Positions 51,045 through 59,549 of a stretch of DNA of 64,000 nt are shown one piece after another (the stretch's first letter is position 1; the number at the start of each line of letters is the position of its first letter). The stretch lies in NCBI RefSeq assembly GCF_000802235.1, contig NZ_JTDL01000141.1, positions 1-64,000 on the forward strand, written 5' to 3'. The translations under genes and the position numbers were made by a program. The stretch comes from Sinomonas humi (GTDB lineage: Bacteria > Actinomycetota > Actinomycetes > Actinomycetales > Micrococcaceae). The notes below the pieces were generated by a model. The model was given only the letters and a program-made list of their open reading frames with translations. It searched no databases and was not told where the DNA came from.

Positions 51045-51263
51045 ATGAGCCAGGACATCGCCACGAGCCCACCTCTTGCCCAAGATCGCGTCCCGGTCCA
51101 GGGCCTGTGCCCCCGGTGCGGATCAGCCGCCCTGGCCGCCTATCCCGTCTTTTCGGAAGGCGGCTGGTTCGACGTCGTGAAGTGCCAGGGGTGCCTTCAC
51201 TCGGTGAGCCGGGAGCGCGGACCGCTGCTCGGCGCCCTCCGCCTACTCGCGGACCAGATCTAG
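51045..51263 (+). CDS. Small zinc-ribbon protein, putative third subunit of the HyuAB-type enzyme
   Basis: A 72-residue protein with a C-P-R-C-G knuckle (Cys22, Cys25) and a second pair K-C-Q-G-C (Cys47, Cys50), the four ligands of a zinc ribbon, joined by a short beta hairpin (ALAAYPVFSEGGWFDVV). CGGAGG lies nine bases before the ATG. It ends 11 bases before the HyuA-type gene, so all are one operon. Acetone and acetophenone carboxylases have small zinc-containing subunits beside HyuA/HyuB-like subunits; this protein could be the equivalent, but direct sequence similarity cannot be tested here. Confidence 0.7.
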   Translation: MSQDIATSPPLAQDRVPVQGLCPRCGSAALAAYPVFSEGGWFDVVKCQGCLHSVSRERGPLLGALRLLADQI

Positions 51264-51274
51264 GAAGGGTCGCT

Positions 51275-53317
51275 ATGTTTGCAGTAGATGTGGGCGGCAC
51301 GTTCACGGACGTCGTCGCCGTCATAAATGGCCGGATCGAAACCGCGAAGGTCTCAACGAGCTACGCCGACACGGCCGCTCCGGTCCTCGAGGGGGCCGAG
51401 ATCCTCGGCGTCGCCGACGCACCCGTCTTCAATCATGCGAGCACTCACGGACTCAACGCCGTGATCACACGGAATCTCCCCAAGATCGGCTTCCTGACCA
51501 CCGATGGGCATCGCGACATCTTGGACATGGGGCGCGTATGGCGACCAGCCACGGCCATCTTGGACCCCTCATGGCGGCGCAGCTTCGGTGATGCCTCTCG
51601 GCCCCTGGTGCCCCGTTATCTGCGGCGCGGGATCGCGGAGCGTCTGCTCGCCGACGGCAGCGTGCTGTTTGAGCTCGATGAGGATCAGGCCCGCCAACAG
51701 CTAGAGGTGCTCGGCCGATGCAACGTCGAGGGCATAGCCGTCTGCCTTCTGAATGCCTACGTCAACCCGGACCATGAGATCAGGCTTCGCGAACTCGTGC
51801 ATGAGGTCCTCGGCGACGTCGCCTGCTCGATTTCGAGCGAGGTCTCTCCGCTGGCCAAGGAGTACGCCCGCGCCTCCACTACCGTCATCGACGCCTTCAT
51901 GAAGATCATCTACGGCGATTACACGCACCGGCTCGATCACGGGCTGAAGGGCCTCGGCTTCTCCGGCCAACTCAACTTCGCCGACTGCGCGGCCACTCTG
52001 GTCCCGGCCGACCGAGCCATGGAACAACCCTTCCGCATCGTGTTCTCGGGGCCGTCTGCCGGAACAGTGGCTTCGGCGCACTTCGGCAATCTCATTGGGG
52101 CCACGAACCTCCTCTGCGCAGACATCGGGGGCACCTCCTGCGACATCAGTGTCGTCGTGGATGGCAGCCCGTTCGTCAACACGAGTTTCGAGCTCGAGCA
52201 CGACCTCGTCGTCAACGCGCTCGCGAACGACATTACGGCCATCGGCGCAGGCGGCGGCAGCCTCGTCACCATCGGCCCAACGGGCGAGATCCAAGTCGGC
52301 CCGGGCAGCGCCGGCGCCGATCCCGGGCCGGCCTGCTACGGGCGTGGTGGCACGCAGCCGACGACGACGGACACGTGCCTACTCATCGGCATCATCGATG
52401 CGGAGTCCTTTGCCGGAGGAACCATCGAGCTCGACAGGGAGAAGGCGGTTGCCGCCTTCGAGGGGCTTGACTGTGACTTCTCCTTCCGCCAGCGTGTCCG
52501 CTACGCGTACGACATGGCGATCAACAACATTTCCGAAGGACTTCTCAACGTCGCGATCAAGAACGGAGTGGATCCTCGGGACTACACGCTCGTCGCCTAT
52601 GGCGCGGCCGGGCCGATGCTGCTGCCCGCAGTGCTCGATACGGTCCGTTGCAAGGAGGTGTTGATCCCGCCCTATCCGGGGCTCTTCTCCGCCCTCGGCC
52701 TTCTCGCCGCCGATCAGGTCTACACCGCCAACCGCAGCGCGTACACGATCCTGTCGCCCGAGGAGGCCTCTGGAATCGACCGTATCTTCGCCGAGATGGA
52801 GGCACAGCTCCGGGAACGGTTGGAGGGTGATGCGTCGGTCACCTTCGAGCGCAGCTTCGACGGACACCTCGTCGGGCAGAGCTGGGACACCCCCTTCGTC
52901 CCTGTACCGGACGGGACGATCGACGCCCTCGCCGTCGAGCAGATGATCGCGTCGTTCCATGACACCTACCAGGCCCGTTCTGGAAATCGGTTCGACCAGT
53001 TCCCGGTGCAGGGGGTGACTTTCCGCGTCCGCGCGGTGCAGGACACCGACAAGGTCGAGTACCCCGAACTGCCCGGCCGGGAAGACGACGCCGGTCCGGT
53101 TCCGACCCGGACCACGACGCTGTCGTATCTCGGTGCATTGGACGATCCTGACGAGGCAGGCCAGGCTGCCACCGTCTTCGACAGGGAGTCGCTGCGCCGG
53201 GGCGATGTCATCGAAGGACCGAGCATCATCGCCGAGAGGCTCTCGACAACCCATGTGGGTGAGGGGCAGCAGGCCATCGTGGGCCGCTACGGCGAGATCG
53301 TGATCAGGAAGAAGTGA
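51275..53317 (+). CDS. HyuA-type (hydantoinase A/oxoprolinase/ketone carboxylase) ATP-dependent subunit
   Basis: A 680-residue subunit with the ASKHA-type ATP fold of hydantoinase/oxoprolinase and of the ketone carboxylases AcxA and Apc. DVGGTFTDVVAVINGR (4-19) is the first phosphate loop, ITRNLPKIGFLTTDGHRDIL the HyuA N-domain mark, LLCADIGGTSCDISVVVDGS the second phosphate loop and AIGAGGGSLVTIGPTGEIQV the adenosine site, followed by GPGSAGADPGPACYGRGG. The start ATG at 51275 is set by this conserved beginning and by GGAAGGG. Family enzymes phosphorylate a carbonyl or amide using ATP. With the zinc-ribbon protein upstream and a CoA ligase downstream, carboxylation of a ketone fits better than hydantoin hydrolysis (inference). 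Confidence 0.88.
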   Translation: MFAVDVGGTFTDVVAVINGRIETAKVSTSYADTAAPVLEGAEILGVADAPVFNHASTHGLNAVITRNLPKIGFLTTDGHRDILDMGRVWRPATAILDPSWRRSFGDASRPLVPRYLRRGIAERLLADGSVLFELDEDQARQQLEVLGRCNVEGIAVCLLNAYVNPDHEIRLRELVHEVLGDVACSISSEVSPLAKEYARASTTVIDAFMKIIYGDYTHRLDHGLKGLGFSGQLNFADCAATLVPADRAMEQPFRIVFSGPSAGTVASAHFGNLIGATNLLCADIGGTSCDISVVVDGSPFVNTSFELEHDLVVNALANDITAIGAGGGSLVTIGPTGEIQVGPGSAGADPGPACYGRGGTQPTTTDTCLLIGIIDAESFAGGTIELDREKAVAAFEGLDCDFSFRQRVRYAYDMAINNISEGLLNVAIKNGVDPRDYTLVAYGAAGPMLLPAVLDTVRCKEVLIPPYPGLFSALGLLAADQVYTANRSAYTILSPEEASGIDRIFAEMEAQLRERLEGDASVTFERSFDGHLVGQSWDTPFVPVPDGTIDALAVEQMIASFHDTYQARSGNRFDQFPVQGVTFRVRAVQDTDKVEYPELPGREDDAGPVPTRTTTLSYLGALDDPDEAGQAATVFDRESLRRGDVIEGPSIIAERLSTTHVGEGQQAIVGRYGEIVIRKK

Positions 53318-53325
53318 GGTCAGTC

Positions 53326-55266
53326 ATGAGCACTGTCGAGATTTCCGGGGTCGCCCGGCTCCGGGACATTTCCGAGGATGAGTTCCATGCGGCCTACGGG
53401 GCTGATCGGTTCACATCCTCGGTCCTCCGAAGCAGGCTGCAATACGTTGTCGAGCACATGTCGACGGCCTTCATGCGGGAGGCATTCTCGCCCATCATCC
53501 GCGACTGGTACGACTTTGCCTGTACGATCAGCGGCCCGGCGGAGCAGGACTATCCGATGGCGGTTGTAAGCAACAGCCTCACCCCCTTCCTCGGGACCAT
53601 GGCCGACGCTTTGCGCAACACCGTCGTCGAGTACGGTGTGGACCGACTCCAGCCTGGCGACGTGTTGATCTGCAACGATCCCTATCGGGGAGGGCGGCAC
53701 GTGAACGACGTGCTGTTCATCCGGCCGGTCTTCGTGGACGGACGGATCGTCAGCTTCGTCAACATGTGTGCCCACCAGCTCGACATGGGCGGCACGGTCC
53801 CGGGCGGGTTCTCGGCGACGAAGCAAAATGTGTTCGAAAACGGCTTGGTCATCCCGCCAATGCTGCTGTGGTCCAAGGACGAGCCGGTGCGGTCGACGTT
53901 CAGCCTCATTTTCGACAACACACGCTGGGGAGCCCTGCTCCTGCCGGACTTCAAGAGCATGCTCGAGCAGCTCAAGCTGGGTGAGAGGCTCATCCTCGAG
54001 AACATCGCACGATACGGACTCGAGGCCTATCTCGGAACCCTCGTCTATGCGACCGACACATCTGCGGAGCGGATGCGGGACGCGATCGCACTGATCCCAG
54101 ACGGCGACTACGAGGGCAGCGCCCTCATCGATGCCGACGGCACGGATGCCTCCGTCGAATACCGCGTGCACGTCACCGTACGCAAGCGCGGCAGCTCCGT
54201 CGAGGTCGATCTCTCCGGCACCTCGGCACAGGCCCGCACGAGCATCAACGCCGGCGTGCTTGACGCGAAGACAGCCGTCGGCGTCGCGCTCACCATGATG
54301 CTCGACCCTAAGGTCCCCTTCACCTCCGGCACGTGGCGCAGCATCGACCTCGTCGCCCCGCCAGGCTCGCTCGTCACCGCCCTGCCGCCGGACGGCCCGA
54401 CGATGATGTTCTGGGAGAGCTCGGGAGCACTCATAGCCGCCATCTTCGAGGCCCTTAATCCCGTGCTCGGCGAACGCGGGGTCGGCGGCGACTACGGCTC
54501 GACGAACACCCACAATTCCCACGGCCTCCGTGCGGACGGCACCCTCTGGACGAGCGCGACCCAGGCGGGAGGCGAACATGGACCCTGGGGCGCAACGCGG
54601 CACGGCGACGGGGACAGCTACACCGTGCTCTACAACCTCAACAATCTCGACCCGGCCACAGAGACGATCGAGCACGACTCGCCCGTCGTCATGCTCCGCA
54701 AAGGTCATGCCATTGACACGGGCGGTCCGGGCACGCACAGGGGAGGCGCCGCGAACGTCCGCGACACGCTCTGGCTCACCGACGCCAGCCATTGGCTCTC
54801 GCCATTCAGGACAAAGGAGCCAAGCGGGGTAGGAGCGAACGGAGGCCGACCCGGGCCGAATGGCGCAATGTGGTTCTTCCCCCCTCGAGACGACGGCTCT
54901 GCCCCCTCCGGGCTCGTCGGCTTCTCCGACGAGGAATACGCTGCAAGCGAGCCCATTGCGGGAATGCTCAATATTCAGACCAAGAAGCTCGATCCCCAGG
55001 GCGTCTACCACCATTTCGCCAGTCGTCCTGTGTGGAAGACGAGCCCGAATACGGTACTGAGGGCCATGACCAACGGCGGCGGCGGATGGGGAAACCCATT
55101 CGAGCGGGAGCCAGCGAAAGTGCTGCGCGATGTCCGCGACGAGTATGTGAGCGTTGAAGGGGCGGCGCGGGACTATGGAGTTGTAGTCGTTGGCGACCCC
55201 GCCTTGGACCCCGAGGGACTGCGCGTCGACGAGCATGCAACCGCTGCGCTGAGAAAGGGGCGGTGA
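53326..55266 (+). CDS. HyuB-type (hydantoinase B/ketone carboxylase) subunit
   Basis: A 646-residue hydantoinase_B family subunit, partner of the HyuA-type protein. VLRSRLQYVVEHMSTAFMRE opens the domain, GDVLICNDPYRGGRHVNDVL (about 104-123) and VFVDGRIVSFVNMCAHQLDM hold the conserved metal-site residues (Asp, His), and later GGGGWGNPFEREPAKVLRDV near the C-terminus is the family's closing motif. ATG at 53326 after GAGGTCAGTC is used; a GTG at 53314 overlapping the HyuA stop is possible. It is longer than typical HyuB (about 520-580), with extra residues mainly around DASVEYRVHVTVRKRGSSVE. It overlaps the ligase start by four bases. Confidence 0.88.
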   Translation: MSTVEISGVARLRDISEDEFHAAYGADRFTSSVLRSRLQYVVEHMSTAFMREAFSPIIRDWYDFACTISGPAEQDYPMAVVSNSLTPFLGTMADALRNTVVEYGVDRLQPGDVLICNDPYRGGRHVNDVLFIRPVFVDGRIVSFVNMCAHQLDMGGTVPGGFSATKQNVFENGLVIPPMLLWSKDEPVRSTFSLIFDNTRWGALLLPDFKSMLEQLKLGERLILENIARYGLEAYLGTLVYATDTSAERMRDAIALIPDGDYEGSALIDADGTDASVEYRVHVTVRKRGSSVEVDLSGTSAQARTSINAGVLDAKTAVGVALTMMLDPKVPFTSGTWRSIDLVAPPGSLVTALPPDGPTMMFWESSGALIAAIFEALNPVLGERGVGGDYGSTNTHNSHGLRADGTLWTSATQAGGEHGPWGATRHGDGDSYTVLYNLNNLDPATETIEHDSPVVMLRKGHAIDTGGPGTHRGGAANVRDTLWLTDASHWLSPFRTKEPSGVGANGGRPGPNGAMWFFPPRDDGSAPSGLVGFSDEEYAASEPIAGMLNIQTKKLDPQGVYHHFASRPVWKTSPNTVLRAMTNGGGGWGNPFEREPAKVLRDVRDEYVSVEGAARDYGVVVVGDPALDPEGLRVDEHATAALRKGR

Positions 55267-56831
55267 CTGTGGGCATCAGCATGTCGTGGGTGTCCGATTC
55301 GATTGCGGGTCAAGCTCCTTCGGTGGCCCCCGACCGGGCGGCCGTCTCGATCGCGGACCAGCCGCCGCTCACTTGGAGGGAGTTCCGCGAGCGCGAAATT
55401 CTCTTCGCCTCGGCCCTGCAGCGCGCCGGCGTCCAGCCTGGAGACCGAGTAGGAATGCTTTTGAAGAATTCCGTGGACTATATCGTCCTGGTCTTCGCGA
55501 TCGCCCGCGTCGGCGGGGTTGCCGTCCGCCTCAACTGGAGGCTCATGCCCAGAGAGCTGAAATTCATCCTCGAAGACTCCGGCACGAGTCTGCTCTTCAT
55601 AGACCACGACCTCGTGGACAAGGTCGAGCCCATCAGGGACGGTGTTCCGGTGCGAAAGTTTGTCGTGCGCGGCGATCCCGAAGTCGCCGCAGACTGGGCC
55701 GAGCCGCTCGAGGACTTCCTGGACGGCGAACTGCGCACCGACTTCCCCGAACTGGACATGGACGCGCCGGCGACGCTCATGTATACGTCGGGTACGACGG
55801 GCCTGCCCAAGGGGGCGATCTGGACTCACGGCAACAATCTGTGGTTCAGCACGATCCAAGCGCTCCGGTGGAAGTTCGATGCATCCACCGTCGCCGTGAC
55901 GGCCGGCCCCCTCTTCCACGCGGGCGGGTGGGAAGCCCTCCTCCTCGCCGCCATGGTCAACCACGGTACTGCGATCACCTATTCGTCGGGAGCATTCGAC
56001 CTCCTCGAATACCTCGCGGCCTGCCGCATTCAAGAGGCGACAGACATCCTGCTCTACTCGTTCATGGTCCCGGAATTCATTCGGCTCCCGAACTGCGAGG
56101 AGCTTCTCCCGTCGACCCTTCGACGGATCGTGTGCGGCGGGGACACCCTCATGCCGTGGGTCTACGAGGAATTCGCCCGGAGGCTCCCGCACATCGAGCT
56201 GGTCCAGGTCTATGGCCTGACTGAGGGAGGGGCGATCACGTGCTGCCTCGATGGTGCGGACAGTGACAGGGCAGGTTCGGTTGGCCGCACGATGCCGTTC
56301 ACCGAGGTGAAGGTTCTCGATCCTGAGGGAAATCTCGTCAGTCCGGGGGTCGCTGGCGAGCTCTACGTGCGCAGTCCAGCCGTGAGCCCGGGCTACTGGA
56401 ACCGGCCGGACGCGAATGCCGAGACCTTCATCGACGGATGGTGCCGCACGGGCGATCTCGCGAGCATCGATGCCGCGGGATTTATCACCCTCGGCGGCCG
56501 CGCGAAGGACATGATCCGCAGCGGTGGCGAGAACGTCTACCCCGCCGAGATCGAGGCGGTACTTGCGACGGCGCCGGGCGTCGCAGACGCTGCCGTGGTT
56601 GCTGTGCCAGATGCTAGGTGGCACGAGGTTGGCTGCGCAGTCCTTGTCCCGATCCATGGCAACACGATCGACATCGCGGCGGTCCGGTCCTACTGCCTAG
56701 AGCACTTGGCCAAGTACAAGGTGCCGCGCTACTTCGTTGTCGAAGGCGAGTTACCTAGGACGCCCTCCGGCAAGGTGAAGAAGTTCGAGCTGAGGGACCG
56801 TTGGAGAGCTCTGGGTGCGGCGGCGTCCTGA
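55263..56831 (+). CDS. AMP-forming acyl-CoA ligase of the HyuAB operon
   Basis: A 522-residue fatty-acyl/aryl-CoA ligase. ATP loop ATLMYTSGTTGLPKGAIWTH (about 167-186), LVQVYGLTEGGAITCC (A5), DGWCRTGDLASIDAAGFITL (A7), GGRAKDMIRSGGENVYPAEI (A8 hinge) and the catalytic C-terminal Lys in ELPRTPSGKVKKFELRDRW are all present. GTG start at 55263 overlaps the HyuB stop (GTGA). A ligase behind a HyuAB/zinc-ribbon set mirrors acetophenone carboxylase followed by benzoylacetate-CoA ligase in anaerobic ethylbenzene degraders; by analogy it would convert a beta-keto acid to its CoA ester. That reading is inference from gene order. Confidence 0.88.
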   Translation: MTVGISMSWVSDSIAGQAPSVAPDRAAVSIADQPPLTWREFREREILFASALQRAGVQPGDRVGMLLKNSVDYIVLVFAIARVGGVAVRLNWRLMPRELKFILEDSGTSLLFIDHDLVDKVEPIRDGVPVRKFVVRGDPEVAADWAEPLEDFLDGELRTDFPELDMDAPATLMYTSGTTGLPKGAIWTHGNNLWFSTIQALRWKFDASTVAVTAGPLFHAGGWEALLLAAMVNHGTAITYSSGAFDLLEYLAACRIQEATDILLYSFMVPEFIRLPNCEELLPSTLRRIVCGGDTLMPWVYEEFARRLPHIELVQVYGLTEGGAITCCLDGADSDRAGSVGRTMPFTEVKVLDPEGNLVSPGVAGELYVRSPAVSPGYWNRPDANAETFIDGWCRTGDLASIDAAGFITLGGRAKDMIRSGGENVYPAEIEAVLATAPGVADAAVVAVPDARWHEVGCAVLVPIHGNTIDIAAVRSYCLEHLAKYKVPRYFVVEGELPRTPSGKVKKFELRDRWRALGAAAS

Positions 56832-56894
56832 CAGCGGTGACGCGCTGGGGCCTAGGTCCCCGTGACGGCTCGCCTGCATCGCAGCGCGGGGCTG

Positions 56895-57884
56895 TCAACG
56901 GGATGCGCCAGCGCGCCACCCCGCGGTCTGGGACGGCAGCTGCCCGAACCTCGCGCGGTACTGCTGGGCGAACCGTCCCGGGTGGAAGAACCCCCATCGC
57001 ATCGCGACGTCGGTTACCGAGGCGTTGGCCCCAAGGAGAAGTTCCTCATGAACCCGGTCGAGTCGGGCTCCACATAGATAGGCCGTCGGGGTCATGCCGA
57101 CAGCCTCTTGGAATCCGAGCTGGAGCGAGCGAAGGCTCATCCCGACTTGCGCGGCGAGCTGTGCTGTCGTCAGGGGAGCCGATGGGTCCTCATCGATGAT
57201 CGCGAGTGCCTCACGGATCTTGGCCGGCCGTCCAGCGGAGGCTTCGCCGTGGAGGATTCGACTGAGCTGGCTTGGGACGACGAAGAGGAGCTGCGTCATC
57301 AAGGCCGCCTCAAGTTCTTGGCATGCGGCGGGGATGGCGGCGATCCCTCCGGGGCGGATCAGCTCGGCGTAGACGAAAGCCGCCGTCGCGAGGAGGGACT
57401 GGGCGGCCCCGGAGCGCAGGTCGAAGGTCAGGTCGAAGTCGATCGGCTGGATGGGCTGGCCCGAGAGCCTGGCGGCATACGCCTCAAGCTGCTCCTTGCG
57501 GAGCCGGATGACGTATTGCCGCTGATCGGCGCTCCAAGTAACGGAGAGCGGGCCCGAAGGGAGAAACGCCACCCCGGATTCGCCAGCACTCACCGTCCGA
57601 CGCCGACCGTGCTGGCTCGCCGTGCTCACGCCAGTCAGCGGCAGATTCACGTGATAGCAGGAGCGCATGGGCGGGGCATCGATGGAGATCTGCGCGCCGT
57701 AGGTCAGGAGACCGACGGACAGTCGGGAGGACATGGTCAGATCGAGCTTGAAGTCGAGGGACCTGCTGCTTTGCACAGCGAGATGGTGGTCAGCGAAGTT
57801 GAGGGCGACCTGCTCCCGCGCGGCGTCGAGATCGCCCGTCTCGAAAGACAAACGCTGCGCTGCAGGTGAGCGCATCGAGTCCAT
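56895..57884 (-). CDS. AraC-family transcriptional regulator (convergent with HyuAB operon)
   Basis: A 329-residue paralogue of the regulator at 48198: same layout with ligand domain (HVNLPLTGVSTASQHGRRRT; FDLTFDLRSGAAQSLL) and C-terminal double helix-turn-helix (PLTTAQLAAQVGMSLRSLQL, VTDVAMRWGFFHPGRFAQQY, FGQLPSQTA). It is transcribed toward the HyuAB-ligase operon and divergently from the aldehyde dehydrogenase at 58022, which it most likely controls. The close likeness of both regulators suggests that they sense related compounds, such as substrate and ketone intermediate. Confidence 0.9.
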   Translation of the reverse strand: MDSMRSPAAQRLSFETGDLDAAREQVALNFADHHLAVQSSRSLDFKLDLTMSSRLSVGLLTYGAQISIDAPPMRSCYHVNLPLTGVSTASQHGRRRTVSAGESGVAFLPSGPLSVTWSADQRQYVIRLRKEQLEAYAARLSGQPIQPIDFDLTFDLRSGAAQSLLATAAFVYAELIRPGGIAAIPAACQELEAALMTQLLFVVPSQLSRILHGEASAGRPAKIREALAIIDEDPSAPLTTAQLAAQVGMSLRSLQLGFQEAVGMTPTAYLCGARLDRVHEELLLGANASVTDVAMRWGFFHPGRFAQQYRARFGQLPSQTAGWRAGASR

Positions 57885-57911
57885 TGCGCCTCCTCGTGCT
57901 CATTTCGGAAT

Positions 57912-57971
57912 CATATGAAAAATATGGTTCCTTCCCATCATTCTAACCGTCCGTATAAAATATGTGATACC
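57912..57971. promoter_or_regulatory. Divergent promoter region with two AT-rich elements (sites K1 and K2)
   Basis: CATATGAAAAATATGGTT (57912-57929, 28 bases from the AraC start on the minus strand) and GTATAAAATATGTGATACC (57952-57970, about 52 bases before the aldehyde dehydrogenase ATG). K1 contains CATA-TATG-type symmetry. The pair has the same geometry as sites C and D at 6.8 kb. Confidence 0.5.
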
Positions 57972-58021
57972 CCGTCAGGCCGGAGTTCTTGGTGGGCAGG
58001 ACAAGCGAAGGAGACCACAGC

Positions 58022-59506
58022 ATGCAGACCGCTGTCGCTCAGACCCTCGGGTCCCGACTCGGCGAGGTCTATCTCGCCGGCACATGGGTGCCTGGCCAGG
58101 GCGGGACCGAGACGGTCGTCTCGCCGTCGACCGGAGAGGTTGTCGCGGAGGTCACGCTTCCGAGCATCGACCAAGGCCACGCTGCCGTGGCCGCCGCGCA
58201 CGAACAAGGCCGGACCGGCTGGGGACAGACCTCACCAGACGAACGTATCGAGGCCATCCGCCGGATGTGCGACCTCTTCGAATCCCGTCTCGGCGACATG
58301 GGCCTCCTGTGGGCTATCGAGGCAGGTATGCCCATCCGGTACAGCCGAACATTGCACAAGTTCGGGGCCGTGGGTGCTTGGAATGCGTCTATCGAGGCCG
58401 CGGCCGACGCGTTGCGGGAGGAGCGGCGGCGGGGGCCGATGGGCGACGTGCTCGTGCGTCGCGAGCCGGCCGGCGTGGTCGTCGGCATCCTCGCGTACAA
58501 CGGTCCACTCGTCACCATGGCCACTAAGATCATCCCTGCCCTGCTCGCGGGATGCCCCGTCATCGTCAAGGCAGCCTCGGAGTCGCACCTCATCATGCGC
58601 CTCGTCGCGGAATGCGCCCGCGAGGCCGGGCTCCCGCCCGGCTCGTTGAGCATCTTCTCGGGAGCGACTGACGTCGGTCGGGCGCTAACCCGCGATCCGC
58701 GTGTGGACCTCGTGTCACTGACCGGTGGCCAGTCGACTGCCCGGGACATCATCGAGGCAACCGCACCTCGCTTCGCGCGCACCCACCTCGAGCTGGGCGG
58801 CAAGTCGGCCGCCGTCATCCTTCCGGATGCAGACATCGATCACGCGCTGCGCAGCCTCACTCCCGGTGCGACGTCGGGAACCGGCCAAGTGTGCGCTCTC
58901 CTGTCACGCGTGCTCGTCCCGGACCAGCGGCACGATGAGATCGTCGACGCCATGTGCGCGGCGTGGGGCAAACTCGTCATTGGCAATCCGCTCGACCCTC
59001 AGACCACCATCGGGCCGTTGGCCAATCGTGCGGCGCTTGAACGCACTCAGGCATTCCTTGAGCGGGCGCTGGACGAGGGAGGCAAGGTGGTCTTCGGAGG
59101 CGGCGCCCCTGAGGGCCGCGAGGGGAGCCTGTACTTCGAGCCGACGATCGTCACGAACGTCGCCCGGGATTCCCACCTTGCCCGGAACGAGGTCTTCGGC
59201 CCGATCACCGCCGTCATGGCGTATTCAGATCTCGAGGACGCGATTTCGCTCGTGAACGACACAGAGTTGGGGCTCGCGGCGAGTGTCTACACGCAGGACC
59301 GGGAGGCCGCGCTCGAATGCGCGAGCCGGATTAGGGCTGGGTCGGTGGCGCTGAATGGTTTCGGCCCGGATGTCACCGCGCCATGGGGTGGGCGTGCCAG
59401 CTCAGGATGGGGCCGCGAAGGTGGGGCTGAGGGCATTCAGGAGTTCACAGAGCTTAAGCAGATCCTGATCGGTCCGGGCCTTCACGGGGGGACCGCCACT
59501 CATTGA
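58022..59506 (+). CDS. NAD-dependent aldehyde dehydrogenase (second)
   Basis: A 494-residue aldehyde dehydrogenase, clearly diverged from the one at 41824. GVVVGILAYNGPLVTMATKI opens the cofactor domain (note YNGP where W-N-x-P is usual), SLTGGQSTARDIIEATAPRF replaces the common FTGS loop, THLELGGKSAAVILPDADID has the base Glu, and GATSGTGQVCALLSRVLVPD the catalytic Cys. ATG at 58022 with GAAGGAG upstream. Divergent from an AraC regulator and followed after 43 bases by the EthD-like protein. It may act on an aldehyde intermediate or on the same substrate range under different control. Confidence 0.92.
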   Translation: MQTAVAQTLGSRLGEVYLAGTWVPGQGGTETVVSPSTGEVVAEVTLPSIDQGHAAVAAAHEQGRTGWGQTSPDERIEAIRRMCDLFESRLGDMGLLWAIEAGMPIRYSRTLHKFGAVGAWNASIEAAADALREERRRGPMGDVLVRREPAGVVVGILAYNGPLVTMATKIIPALLAGCPVIVKAASESHLIMRLVAECAREAGLPPGSLSIFSGATDVGRALTRDPRVDLVSLTGGQSTARDIIEATAPRFARTHLELGGKSAAVILPDADIDHALRSLTPGATSGTGQVCALLSRVLVPDQRHDEIVDAMCAAWGKLVIGNPLDPQTTIGPLANRAALERTQAFLERALDEGGKVVFGGGAPEGREGSLYFEPTIVTNVARDSHLARNEVFGPITAVMAYSDLEDAISLVNDTELGLAASVYTQDREAALECASRIRAGSVALNGFGPDVTAPWGGRASSGWGREGGAEGIQEFTELKQILIGPGLHGGTATH

Positions 59507-59549
59507 GGCCTCAACTAATACACCGACTGCCGAACTTGAGAGGAAAGCT

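Noticed and set aside
50942-51274. A 111-residue N-terminal extension of the HyuA-type protein
   Set aside because: It overlaps the zinc-ribbon gene in another frame; the conserved phosphate loop begins four residues after the ATG at 51275, which has a ribosome site.
53320-55236. A 638-codon open frame antisense to the HyuB-type gene
   Set aside because: It mirrors the coding gene in a GC-rich sequence, has no recognisable motif, and the sense strand encodes a complete HyuB family protein.
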